This document shows, in pieces, positions 32,235 through 45,100 of a stretch of DNA of 64,000 nt. Numbering within the stretch: the first letter of the stretch is position 1; each line of letters begins with the position of its first letter. The position numbers and the translations under genes are program-made. The notes below the pieces were generated by a model, which saw nothing but the letters and a program-made list of their open reading frames with translations, searched no databases and was not told the origin of the DNA. Source of the stretch: Clavelina lepadiformis (Eukaryota > Chordata > Ascidiacea > Aplousobranchia > Clavelinidae); assembly GCF_947623445.1 (NCBI RefSeq), contig NC_135248.1, positions 12,099,820 through 12,163,819 of the forward strand, given 5' to 3'.

Positions 32235-33069
32235 TCAGTACATCTGGGTTGGCTGGGTGTTTGTATCTTATGTTTTAGTCTTGTGATGTGGCAGTAATTC
32301 TGTTTTTGTCTTTTGAAAGCGATTTCTTGATGATTCTTTCAGCTGTTTCATTCCCATTCCATTCTGTGTTGTTCTATTTACAATTCTAGTTCATTCATTT
32401 TATTTCTATTTCTCAAGTTAAATTTTATTAAACAAATGCAAGTTTTCAATAATCTTTAAAAAGCACTAATTATTGGGTCATTCCACCATTTACGCGTTTT
32501 CGGCATTTGGTACTACCAGCTTCAATTTCCAGGCTGGTTATATTGAAAGCAGTCATATCCTGTTACTTATGTAGAAACCATCTTTATTAGATGCAGTAGT
32601 AATGTAAAGCGACTCATTAATGATAATGAAAATATTCATTGATGACTGGGACAGTCCATCGTTTTCCGCATATTGCGTCCATTCGTTTCAAACGTTGTCA
32701 TTTGTTTCATATTGCTTTTTTGTTTATTCCCCGCAACAGTAACTTTTCATCAAAAATACAGCCTGCTGTCAGTAGGAGTTGTACCGTTAATGCTGGAGAT
32801 CAATGTTGATTGATCGTCACTATTCCGAATTTAGCACACAGAATAATACAGTTTATTGGAACAAGTATAAAAAGTCTACACAAATTGTTATGGTCCGTAA
32901 TATATATACGTGTATAGTTGCAGTTACAGTAACTTTTACTTATTATTCTTATCTGTTGAGGAAAAAGGTTTTCGAATGCATTTACACAATTATTCATTGG
33001 CCGTCGGTGTCGAGTTTAGAAGTACATCTACAAGTCTTAGTAATAATTTTAATGACCGTTCTTCTGCAA
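32235..33069. other. 3' UTR and spacer, nothing further recognised
   Basis: Follows the stop of the unknown serine-rich gene. An ATTAAA-type poly(A) signal may lie near 32428. No conserved frame was seen up to the tRNA gene. Confidence 0.4.
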
Positions 33070-33141
33070 GACTCCGTGGCGCAACGGTAGCGCGTCTGAC
33101 TCCAGATCAGAAGGTTGCGTGTTCAAATCACGTCGGGGTCA
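33070..33141 (+). tRNA. trnW-CCA: tRNA-Trp (anticodon CCA)
   Basis: A complete cloverleaf fits. The acceptor arms GACTCCG and CGGGGTC pair with a single G-U, and the discriminator is A at 33141. The D arm holds the A box TGGCGCAACGG. The anticodon stem TCTGA/TCAGA closes the loop CTCCAGA with anticodon CCA at 33102-33104. The T arm carries the B box GGTTGCGTGTTCAAATC. There is no intron and CCA is not encoded, as usual for a nuclear eukaryotic tRNA gene. It should be an active Pol III gene, although the downstream T-run is short. Confidence 0.95.
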
Positions 33142-34451
33142 ATCAATATTTTATCCAGAAAATTATCTTTGTTTTGTCAAGGTTCCTCATTGTAAAACGA
33201 GCAATTCAAATAAAGCGTGAGTTATGACATCATAAAACTTTGATAGTTTCTGCACGTACCGAGTCTACCGACCACAACTCAAAAAGCATAAGCAGTAACT
33301 GCTGGGTTTAGTGGCCTTGCTGTTTATCATGAGCAAGTCTACAATATTTTTCTGTACGCTTCAAGCCTTCCGCTTTCAGCAACTAAAACATTTTTTCCTC
33401 AACGTGTCAATGACGAAAACTGAAATGAGTGAGTATTGAATATCAATACTGCACGATGCAGGTAATGCAACAATCTTATTATATCATTATATTTCGCCAG
33501 GACCAAAAGTTGATGGCATAGGAAATAAGGAATTATGTGAAACTTAATTGACTAAGAAACTTTCACTGATTATTATATTTCTTACCCATGCAATTTCAAG
33601 AAAATTACAAAAGCATCTGTCAACCCTCCTAGCACCTAGGGCCCTGAAATCCATGAAGTTAATATTGATGAGTTGCTGAAAAGAAAGAACTTTATCTACA
33701 TAGAAACCAAAAAACCAGTTCTTATGAAACATAAAAAAACTTCAGTAGGAGCAAAGATATCTTTCAAGCAGCACACTTAAGACTTGTATATACAGAATGT
33801 ATATTTCCAGTTAATACGAGTATAAAATAGAAGAATTGTATACATTATAAATGAATGCATTGTTACTTCGATTAACACGTGCAACTTCGATTAAATGTAG
33901 CCATAGAACGAAGGTGGTGTAGCACTGTTCAAAGATACCAAGATAACTACATATACAGTATTTCTTATACATAATAAATGGTCCAACAATGAATCAAAAA
34001 AAAGAAATGTTTAAAAGAGTAGATCCTTAAACCATTCTTAAACGTCTTAGTCTGTATAATTAGTTCATTGAAATGCAAGCTACAATAATGATTAGATTAT
34101 AAATGCTGCAGCTGTGCATTTTAAGTGCATGATTCTCGGTGATAATATAGACGGTCTTCGAAACAATTCTGCTTATATGTATGTAACACCACTGATAGCC
34201 AAAGTCTATGCACACATTAAACTAAAGGTGTTCATTTAAAAGTAAAACAAGTAAGTTCGGTTTCAGCTACAATCTCAAAAAATCTTGTCATATATGTTAT
34301 TACATAATCCATTTGTAAAATTCAAAGCCACACTTATACAGCATAAGAGCAGTTCAAAAGTATTTCAGTTGAAACCATTTAAATCACTATTGTGCAAGCT
34401 GGCACCTGCTGTTGAAATTGCACGCAGATAATTAGATCAACTGATGTTTGA
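33142..34451. other. Spacer and probable ARPC4 3' UTR
   Basis: AT-rich, with no coding signal on either strand. The part next to 34452 is the likely 3' UTR of ARPC4 (minus strand). Confidence 0.4.
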
Positions 34452-34958
34452 TTAAAACCTCTTGAGAAATTCCTCGGCCACTATACGAGCCCTGGCATTG
34501 ACTGCTAACTTCATTTCACTGATCTCTTTGTCGATTTCCTCCATAAAGTGAATGACAAAATCGACCAGTTTGTGTTTCAGCATTTGCTCCGTGTGGAAGT
34601 TGGTGATAAGGAAGCTGATGTCGTAGCCTTCAACTGGTTTCCTTCGTAAGACAACGAAATTCTCAGCTCTCATCATCATGAATCTCATAAATTTCTGGCA
34701 GAGAATCTGTTCGATTTCGTCCGCCTGCTTCACCGCGATGCTCATTCGGATCGAATTGATGGACGACTCGATGAGCACTTTTTCCTTGTCATTTCTGGCG
34801 ATCACCAATGGAGTTAAGAGCAATTCTTTGCTGGTTTTCACCTCCACTTCAGGTTTAACGTGCCTCTCAACTATCTGAGAATTGAAATTTTCCAAACACA
34901 TGGCAGCATTAAGAGTAGCCCTAACAGCATTCAAATACGGACGTAGTGTTGTAGACAT
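34452..34958 (-). CDS. ARPC4: Arp2/3 complex subunit 4 (ARPC4, p20)
   Basis: A single open frame of 168 codons, exactly the family length. It is nearly identical to vertebrate ARPC4 along its whole length, for example [62 protein letters not shown] and [24 protein letters not shown]4 forms the core of the Arp2/3 complex with ARPC2 and nucleates branched actin filaments in the cytoplasm. No intron interrupts the coding region. A 3' splice site (TTTTTCAG) about 60 bases before the ATG (UTR from 35018) shows either a 5' UTR intron or a spliced-leader acceptor. Confidence 0.98.
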   Translation of the reverse strand: MSTTLRPYLNAVRATLNAAMCLENFNSQIVERHVKPEVEVKTSKELLLTPLVIARNDKEKVLIESSINSIRMSIAVKQADEIEQILCQKFMRFMMMRAENFVVLRRKPVEGYDISFLITNFHTEQMLKHKLVDFVIHFMEEIDKEISEMKLAVNARARIVAEEFLKRF

Positions 34959-35018
34959 GATTGTAATTATCTATTTTCGCGTTATTACACAGTATGTATG
35001 TACAAGTTTCTTGATAAC

Positions 35019-35984
35019 CTGAAAAATGAACTATGTTAATACATATTATGCAAAGCATTACTAATTGTCATGGTTATTTTTAATTACAATCTGAGTTAAT
35101 TTCTGGCCAACTCGAAAACATGTCAAAACGATACTCCCAACTGGATAGAATAATATTGCTAAAATTCACAAACGAAGCCCTGCATAACACTGTTACAAAA
35201 ACCCTGCAACAAGTTTCATGGTTAGGAGTAGGAATGTAGTCAAGATTGTTTCATAGGCAATGGAGTATTTCAGAAAAGGGGGTAGGGCCCCAACACAACA
35301 ACCGAGCAACGTCAAATTCATGGGAAGACTATGCATTTGGTTCTATCATGTATATACAAAGTATGCAATGTGATGACAATTTCAGTGACAGGTTAAATGT
35401 CCACTTTGAGTTTTTAGTTGAATGCTGGGCTCATGCTCTAATTTGCATTGTGAGCCGATCATATAGGCCTACATGGTAGTTAGTTTACACTGCTGTATGA
35501 TAAATATGAATGTGTAAGTTGTAATTTAATAACGTTTCCGAAGAGATGACCATGTCAGACACTCCACTTATAACAACAGTTATATACAATACATCTGTCA
35601 TCTTTCATAAATAAACTTAAAACTTTATGTAAACTCGGTTGTGTAGCCCACTGCAAATAACTAGAAGGTTGGAAAAAGTGATTCGCAAGAAATCGAATTT
35701 ATTATTGTTTGGAAATGATTGAAAGTAAATTTGGGATAAAGAAAAATTAGAATATAAATTTTGGTAAGGTTTAGTGTAATATGGTATAATAAATTTGAAA
35801 TTAGTGTCATATATATAGATATAAATATGTACTGTAACTGATATATAAATCCGGAAAATAACTGCTAATGCATAATTTAATTATTTATGGTGAAGGATTA
35901 GGTAACCTTAACCAAAAGTATGGCAATGTAGCTATATACATTATATAGCTCATTCACAAATTATATAAAAACTATCATGTAAGC
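35019..35984. other. Spacer upstream of ARPC4
   Basis: No gene was recognised. It probably includes the ARPC4 promoter. One TAGGCCTA octamer is at 35464-35471. Confidence 0.4.
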
Positions 35985-36308
35985 CAGGGGCGGGCAACAT
36001 ACGGCCCGCGACGGGATTTTGAGCGGCCCGCAGACAGTTTGCGGTCTTACATGATAATGTGGCCTGCGGCCAAATTCTGCCGCAATCCCTTTATTGCGTC
36101 ACTGATTAAGTCCAAGTTTGCCAACCTGAGAAAGATGGCCATGAATCTACTTGTTCTGTTCGGGTCTACATACATTTGTGAGCAAACATTTTCGACCATG
36201 AACATTAATAAGACAAAGCTGCGTTCCAATCGATTCAGGAATCCGGCCCCGCTAAGTACTTCATTTTCTCATATCAGGCCCGCCGACCGAAGAAGTTGCC
36301 CGCCCCTG
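35985..36308 (+). mobile_element. Short hAT element carrying a transposase fragment
   Basis: The ends are inverted copies: CAGGGGCGGGCAAC on the left and GTTGCCCGCCCCTG on the right, flanked by an 8-bp target duplication with one mismatch (ATGTAAGC at 35977-35984, ATCTAAGC at 36309-36316). Inside, the plus strand still encodes part of the hAT C-terminal dimerisation region (LVLFGSTYICEQTFSTMN, then INKTKLRSNR), like the GTF2IRD2-type hAT group. At 324 bp it is an internally deleted, non-autonomous copy. Confidence 0.85.
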
Positions 36309-39116
36309 ATCTAAGCAAACAACGTTCAAACCAATCTGGTATAGCATGATATCTTAATGTCAATCACTAGACCACCTGCTATTAACCCCGAATAGCTACG
36401 TTACAGGTGATTTTCACTTTAGATCATTGGGCAACAACAAAACAACCACTTCTAAACATTTCAATCCTAATCTATGCCAATGAGTGTGTCTAAAACATTC
36501 TCAAAGAGCACACGGCACTACTCAAGTGTTCACTTTAAAGGTACATAGAGCATTGACTTGGACAATTATATTTTTTTTATTTTCTTGAAATTAGTTTTAA
36601 ATTAGAATTAGAACGTACTTACCTGTTACTAATTAGATTAGAACTTTAGAGTTTGATTTAAGTAGAAACAGAACTAGAATTAGACTTACCGCTAGTGCAA
36701 TTCAAAGTGAAATTTGTTTAAAAAAGGCAATTTTTTTAGCTATTTTTGATTTTTTGCAAATTTATTTGATCATATTCTTTGCTTTTCCTCGAAAAACATT
36801 GAAAACAAGGTTATACCGGTTGTACATTGACACTGACACATTGGCATAGGCCTGTAGCACTTTGATTTTGATCATTGTGTTTCATGAAGGAGCTTCTTGC
36901 TTCACTTACGAAAAAGAATCTTTTGGACCAACTAGCAATTTTGGCAAAATCGAAAATTAGAGCATAAGAGTTTTCATAAATCAGATTACAATTAGAATTA
37001 CCGACATTTTGTTCTAATTAATTGAATTAGATGAGTAGGATTATCTAAATGTCCAAATTTGCATCCAATACACAAAAAAGCGGACTGCTGCATTAGTTTC
37101 AATATGATACTAGGCTACATAAAGTACCATCAGTTCAGTACGAACATAAAACACCCTGTTGGTCTAGAATATTCTGATGTATCTAATTGCTGAATTGCCA
37201 AAAGGCACAGTTTTATTAAAACGAATCAAGTTAAAATGGTATGGCCTTGCAGTAATATTGCATCATTTGCATGTCATAATATCAAACAAGTGTTAGTTTA
37301 ATTGCTATCTTGCATGTTTTAAGCATTTGGGCTTTGCCACCTTTTCCTGTTCGTGCTGAGCATGCGTTTTATTATGCTATCGTATCGTTTATATAACTAC
37401 AACGGTTAGCATCCTAACCTCCACTCCGCAGAGTTAATAGCGAAAAACAAACAACACAATACAAAATACAGCTAGCCTAGCTTTCTAAGTTTCCAGTCTG
37501 TAGGCTACACATCAATTGCAGGACAACCCGGCACCTTACAAGGAAATACGCCGTTGCACGAATAATGGTGGAATTTTAGCGCCCTCTTGTGGCTAAAAGG
37601 TTTTCACATGGCGGTATAACGCAAAGTTGTTAGTGTCATTGTAGGATCCACTTGTGATGTTTACTAATATTCTTTAGAGATTATGGTAAGGTTTAGATCA
37701 AAATATGCCTATGACATACCCCTTCTGGGGTCAAATTCTGTGTCCTCAAAACTATACACAACCGTAAGTTAACTTCAGGTAGGTCATGGTATTATCACAG
37801 CTATTCAGAATAAACCTGGGCTAATTTACCTGTCATCAACCAAGAAAAATGCGTGTTGTACCATGAATCGCATACCCATACGCCAATATGGTGTATTGAA
37901 AGGCAATAGCTTATCGGTTGATGGCTTTCAGATGCTAAAACTCCATATTCAGTTTGAGTTAAATTGATGTGACTTCCTGACACCTTTGTCCTAAAATTAA
38001 CCAAGGTATTAATCTCTCACGACTAGTCTTAGGATTTGAAAAGTGGTAACATTTACCATTCACAAACTTGCATTTTGAACAAACTATTTTTATTTACAGG
38101 ACAAATGCGACTTCTAAGCGTTAAACAGCCACATATATTGCTACTAGCGCATGGCGAGTAAATATTGGACTGCCGAAAAATGACACCATAATTCTCCTAC
38201 TGCTAAAATTTTAAGGCAGATAATTAAGAAATAAAAAAAAGAATTTGATTGGATACATTTTCTACTAACTGGGCAGTAAAGAAAAAATTATCAGAAAACT
38301 AATTTACATTGCGTTACAAAGCGAGCAATTTAGGGAATACATAAACAACCACACGGACATAATTACGCTCATATAGATAAATAGTTTGAACTACATCCTG
38401 AGCAAACTTTTATCCTAAAATTACAGGAAATTGCTTGGAATGTAATCCATGGCCAAATAACAAAACGCATATCCAGTTGCACACCTAATTGCACTGCAGA
38501 CCATATTAACGCAGTGCTTGTTAACGACAGTTCGCATTTAAAGTCATGATGTGTTCATATCAAAATACTTACATGCAACACGTGAAGGGGAATAAGTGGT
38601 TATGAACATGCAGAAATATGGAACCATGCAAGGTATTTACAAATTATTTACTGCAATAATCGCCACTGTTTTTATATAAATTGCAGTGCAATATCATAGT
38701 CTGTTTTCATGCACATGATCAACGTTTCAATTGTGAACATCTCTGTGGGTGTTGTCTGATCTGGTGACGTTAAAGCATTTTAGAAGCGTTTAAGATCTTT
38801 GTACCAAAATAATCAATATTAAATGGTTACATTGAACGATTATATGAATAATTACAAACGAAAAGGCACTATACAAACTGCTGGTACACAATACAAGCAA
38901 CTGTACATTGGGCTTCAAACCTGATAAGTATTACACGATGCATAAAAGCAGACAAATTTTGCAAAAATACAAAAAAGTTACAAAAACTAGGAAATGTGAG
39001 TTGTATGCAGCAATTGTTTAGTCTCCTGATAGCATCGTAGAACAGATTGTCAGACTTCAGATTCTCTTTGTTTTCACTTTTGTAAATCGTCACAAAATTT
39101 TCTCAAGCCGACAACT
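36309..39116. other. Long spacer and probable lamin 3' UTR
   Basis: No coding signal was recognised. AT-rich segments with repeated TTAGAATTAG motifs occur near 36595-36690 and 36955-37035. The right end should be the 3' UTR of the lamin gene. Confidence 0.4.
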
Positions 39117-42100
39117 TTACATGACAGCACAAGAATTCTGTCCTTCTGGTGATGGATCAGGCTGCAAAGAATGTAAATTTTGTAATTATACAATTTTAAT
39201 TTAAAAGGCAAGATTCCGTAATTAGTCCTAGCCAAAATACTTAAATTTATCCAATTAAATATTGCATCAAACTCAATCAACTAACCACCACCCATTTGTT
39301 AACTTTTTCATGAAAAGCTTACAGTAAGACAGTTTAGGTTAGTTGGTAAATAGCTTTAACTTCAATATACAAACTAGACCACCACGAGAACAAAATTTAA
39401 AATGTTGAAATGGAACCGACAGCGTATTCACTGTATTCAAGCATTAAACAGTTACAGGAACCTATTGCTACAAGGGATTTATTGAGGCTATTTTGAACTT
39501 GTTCCAGTGGTCGTATTATTCAGCTCTTGATATAAAAACGTGTGCCTTTCAAAATCACTATAATATTTTAGCATTTAATGGCGTGCATATTTAGGCAATT
39601 CTTACTATACACAGCTAGCAGTAGCATCTTAGATTCTAAGTCTTTCCTTAGATGTCCAGTAGTTAATAACTTTTTTTCAATTACGCAGTGTTTTAATGAG
39701 CACTAACAAAAATGCAGGACAACATGCAAAATGAAAGGCAATGAAGCATGCAAGAAACTACTACTGTATTAAATTTATCAAATAAAGACGCCAGCAGTCC
39801 AGGTACGTTCAAAAATATTTTTATTAGGATTATTATGGCATTTACTTTGCATGGGAAGAAACTGTCCCTACAAAAGCTGTGCAGTGTGCACTTGAACCTT
39901 GAAACAATCAGCAATTGTCAATCTGTCATGCTTTTTACTCTAACAAGAAGGTCTTTGGAATGACTGGAAGAGGTTTTATGTAAAGTTCTGATGCCCACAA
40001 ATAGGTTTGAAGAGCAAGCAATGCACATTTAAGCCATAGAGTGCTTTGATGGTGTCTCAATTAAATACCTGCTGATGTAACATATCTTCCTTGCCTACCT
40101 CGGCTGTTTGACGTTGGGTCTTTTCAACCACCACAGTCTCACTCATGTAGGTCGTGCTTCTCACCTCCTGGTCATGAGTATTGCATATGACAAAACAAAA
40201 TAGAACAAAACACAGATCAGATTTGAACAGACTTAAGGTTTGATTGAAAAATGAAATGGCAGTCTTTCTGTGAACACATGTGCCTATAACATGCAAAAAA
40301 GCACTTTTGCGATAGAAAATCATGATAATTTCAGTTTTATTGAATACACTGAAATTCTCTAAAGAAAACTAAAATTAAATTTATGAACAAACTACAGTTC
40401 TTACAAAAGATGGTCAATTCGAAAACAAAGCAAAACTCAAATAACTAAAAGTGAGAATGGAATGATGCTGCTAACATAAACATTCTGTAAAAAGTAACTA
40501 ACTAACCTGCTTCTTGGCACGAGATTCTCCTTCGCCATGGCCAACCACAGCAGTGCGCTTTCTCTTCCTTCGTGCTCGTGCGCGACTTTTCGAATCTGAT
40601 CCTTCAACGTGGGGACTCGGAGACAGATTTAATCTGCATGGCAAGAAAATAAAATAAGTAGAGGTTTTGTTCGATTTAACACTCAATAAAAATTAAAATT
40701 CCAGTAATAAAAAAGTTACAAAAAGTAATTCATAAGTTTTTGGACACTTTTCTGTCTAGATCCTTTAAAATCAACGTCTTTAAAAAATCGTCCTCTTATT
40801 CGAATAGATAAACTATAAATATTCAATAATTGCTTTCAATATTCAATCACTACGAAACTTAAGGTGTTTATCTGGACACTGAATGTGATTGCCACATGTC
40901 AACGTATTCATAGATAATAAACAATTAAACATGTTTGTTTTTTGCATCACGACATGCGATTGAAAGGAGCCTTGTAATGCATTTCTTTGTAATTCCGTTT
41001 TGCGGCTGCATTTTAGTACAGCGACACTTTCGCATTCAGTGTGCAAGCACTTTTAAAATTCAAGCTTCAGTGTTACAAAGCTAAGACAATTTTAAAAGGG
41101 AAAACACCGCTTGCTCAATACAACAGCAGTGGACCTAATGTATTTCATAAGTTTTCAGAAACATATGACAACCCGACAACCTAACTATTCTTAAAACAAG
41201 AAATAATATTGAAATAAAACTTGAATAAGGTCTAAGGTCTAAGGTCTAAGGCAAAAACAAGTTGATCACCAACCTCTGTTCTTCTTCTTCGAGCAACTTC
41301 CTATAAATCCCAATCTCATGATCCAGTTTGAGCTTGAGATCGAGCAAATCGCTGTATTCCTTCTCCATGTTACGCAGCATCTCACGAGCTTCATCTCTCT
41401 GCTTCTCGACGGTGACAATGGCCGAAATCCTAAGTTCCTGTTCTGTCAACACCTGCCCTTCCAATTCCTGTACGCGGCCATTCAGACCTGTGTTCTGTTT
41501 TACAATACACACCGGGTTGGTTGTTTGATGTTGGTAGTTGCGTAGTTTTAAAAATTTGGTAGTATAGTTCACTGTGTGCATCTTTGTAGTAAATATTAGG
41601 ATTGTCTAATAAAACTAATACCTAAAGTTTATAAAAAATGCTACACCCAAATAAATCAAATATGATTGTGCGACAAAAAAGTGTTAATAGCTAATAAGAA
41701 CCTTTTTTAGTGAATAACAAAACACTAAAAATAGTGATTTGAAAGAATTGAAGAAAGGAAAATTTTGCACCGATATTCATCCTTACTTACACTAAGTGCT
41801 GGTATTGAAGTAATGAGGAATTGTTAAGGAAAAAAATTTACTACGGATTTTATCGTTGCAGACTTGTACCTAAGATCTACATTTCCTACAAAGTTAGTTT
41901 GTCACATGACTGATAAATTATTTCTGTTCAAAATGTCTAGTAGTGCCGTTAAGCATCACGAGATTAATCGATTGCTTATCGGTGTCTGAATGTATTGCCT
42001 AATATGAGCATTAGTGGATCATTTGTGACACTGATTTGCTTAATGTGCAAAATCTAACGAAAGGAAGGAAACATTACTACGAAACCTCAGCTATGAGAGT

Positions 42101-45100
42101 ACTTAGTACCAGAGAGAGTACCACTTTACTTCCTTGACATTTCTCAAAAACAAGTTTCTGACGTTGTATTTAACTTGCATAATCTTTGGAAAGCTTATAA
42201 ACTGAATTACTGGTGGGAACTACCACTGACTTCGGTAACTCTACAAATAATGCTACCTGCATCTTCAAATCTTCAATAAACAACTTCTGATAGTCGTCAA
42301 CCTCCTGATTCTGAGGAATTCAAAACATTTAAAACCCTTGTGCCTATTATGCTGAAGCACATTGTTATTCACATTCAGTTTACTTTTGTACAAATTGGTT
42401 TTCAGAAATATAGGCCATACTATTGTCAGGCAATGGGATGCTAAGGCCCATTCAATGATAACCACATAGTTGTTACTGCTAGATGTAGTGGAAATGATTT
42501 GGCTATGTAAATAGATCTTTTCTTACAGAAACTCAACGATATTGTCATGTTATTTGTGTCATGTGCTGCTTTTAAAGCTGTATGGTACAAAGAGTTAAGA
42601 TAAAAACAAAAAAACACTTTATAAACAGCAGGAAAATAAGAAATTAGGCAAACTTCCACCTGAGTTTGCAGCAGCTTGTTCTGACTTTGAATGCGATCCA
42701 GTTTAAGCTCACAAGCTTTCAGTTCTTCCGTAACTTTTAGATGCAACTGACATGCTGTGTCCAATCTCTTAGTCATGTTAACAATCTGAAAAACATTGTG
42801 TTTAACGACGTTTGAAATACGGCTCAATATTTGGTTGAATAAGGTTAAGATTCTCACACTACTACCAACACTGACATAAGAGAAAGAACTATTAACTATA
42901 ACTGTATAGTTACAGTGTAAGCTAACATGTCTACGATACTGTAGCCTGTCAACAAAATAAATATACTTTCGGAAACCCGGTAACTGCATCAACTTTACCA
43001 ACCTTTGCGCTATATTGGTCTTCCAGATCATCTTTCATTTGATCCAGATCAGCTGCTTGTTGATCTCGAAGATCGATTATTGCAGCCTCCAGTCGATTTT
43101 CATACACTCCCTTCACTTGCTCGTCAATCTCGGTGACGCTGACTGTGTGCCGTTTGCGAACTTCCGACAGCTCCTAGCAAAACATAGACATCATGTTAGT
43201 TTCTCATCCAACAAATGCTAATTTTCTTGCTTCATTTGATTTGTAGCACTCCACCTCTTGGAAGATTCTTTCCTTAAAGAGCAGATCTTCTCGAAGAGAT
43301 TGCAATTTATTTTCAAAGTCTACTCTTTGCAAAGTTTCATTTTCAAGCATCTTCTGAGTTGAATCGAATTCTTCTTGCAAGTCATTTTGTCTCGCTTTCA
43401 AATTATCTGCAGAAATATGAATTTTTACTGTTTAATTCCAATTTTTTTACCATGATTTTTACTGCAAAACAAGGGATGAAACACAAACGTTTTATTCATG
43501 TCTATGTATCAGTGAGGAATGCATTAAATGAGAGGTGCCCAGTATTGAACAGTGGTGAAGACAGTAGGAGTAGATTAAACATCATTAAAAAGCCGTCCAG
43601 TTGTTTTCGCCTACAAGGATTCTACTTATTACCCTCATGGGGAAGATCTGTCTTTGAAGCATCTACGGTTGTTTATAAATGATTCTGCTAATTCAAATCA
43701 CAGACCACAGTTCAAATTACACATTATCCGGGGACTAAAAAATTTAAATTGATCAGCATTACCCGGGAAATATTTTTGATAGGCAAAACTGTCCAACCCA
43801 AAACAAGTTTGGAAGCAAAAAAGTGTGGGCAACACCGTACTTAATAGTAAAGTTAACCGTAACAGTTAAATAACAATTATGTGAAAGTTAACTACTAACC
43901 TAAATGAAAATCTACAACAGATTTACTAAAATACAACTTAATATACTATGACAATCCAGAAAGCATGACAGTTTTTACCCAGTTCCTCTTGCAATTCATC
44001 TTTTTCTGCTTTTGTTCTCGTGTATTGTGATTCTTTCATGCTCAAAACCGCACTGGTGTCCTTCAGCTTTCCTTCCAATAAACTGTAATCATGTTGCAAT
44101 TCATTGGCCCTGGAAAGAAGACATAAAAATACAATGAGGTAATACTAAGTACATCTAACAAAGGAAGACGGTTGGTTTTGTTTTATATATTCTTTAACAA
44201 ATCTTGTTGCTTTATCACGAAACTGCAGAAAGCAATGCAAGCCATATAAAAGTTCATATAGCCACAAATATGCCAAACTTTCGAACACCATCTCAAACGG
44301 TATTTATGGTTACTTGTGCATATCACCGGAACGCCAAAGGAACAAAGGTCATGCAGCTACCCACATATTTGCCATCAATGGCGGAAAAGAGTTCGCATTG
44401 ATAAGTAGATTGGTATAAGTAAGGTGATGTGCGATTAAACCATGTGCTGATAAAGTAATTACAACGAGTCACAGCGGCGACATTATTCATTGCTGCAGTA
44501 CACGACCGTGAACAAGGTCTGCGTGATGACGTAACAAATTGGCGGGAGACCGGCGTTTGGGACAAACAAGTGCCGACTACATGGCAGCAAGGCCGACAAA
44601 AATTTTCAGTAACCGCCGCAAGTAAAAAAAAAACGAAAAACAAGAGAAAAAGGAGAGAAGCTCACGGCGGTGAAAAACAAAGATACATTCCCTTCGTTGT
44701 GAACCCAGTAAGCAAAATCGAGCCATGTTATCGACAATGCTAATCCAGAAAACGCAATTCACTGAACTGCAAAGATGATAGGACACATGAAAATTACGAA
44801 TTCTTTCGCAATAGCTCCACGAGAAAGGTTAAATGTCATGTTTTCAACATATTTTAGCTCACTTATCCCCTCCAGCCAAATGTGTACGCTCGCGACAAAC
44901 CTTTGCGTGAGATTTGCCGGTTGTATAACAACATATGGCTGAACATAAGCCCTGCCAAAAACTGAAAAGAAACTTTACAACGCTTGTAAACCGATACCAG
45001 TGAAAGCGGTGTTTGTGGGCGACAAACAGAAGGTTGTTTTGACAATATGACGTGCGCCAATTCAGGCGGGCATTGCTATTAAAAAGGTTAATACTTACTT

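Noticed and set aside
39162-40068. Search for a lamin tail (Ig-fold) exon
   Set aside because: No minus-strand frame here resembles the LTD; the frame at 39693-39914 is cysteine/leucine-rich and unlike it.
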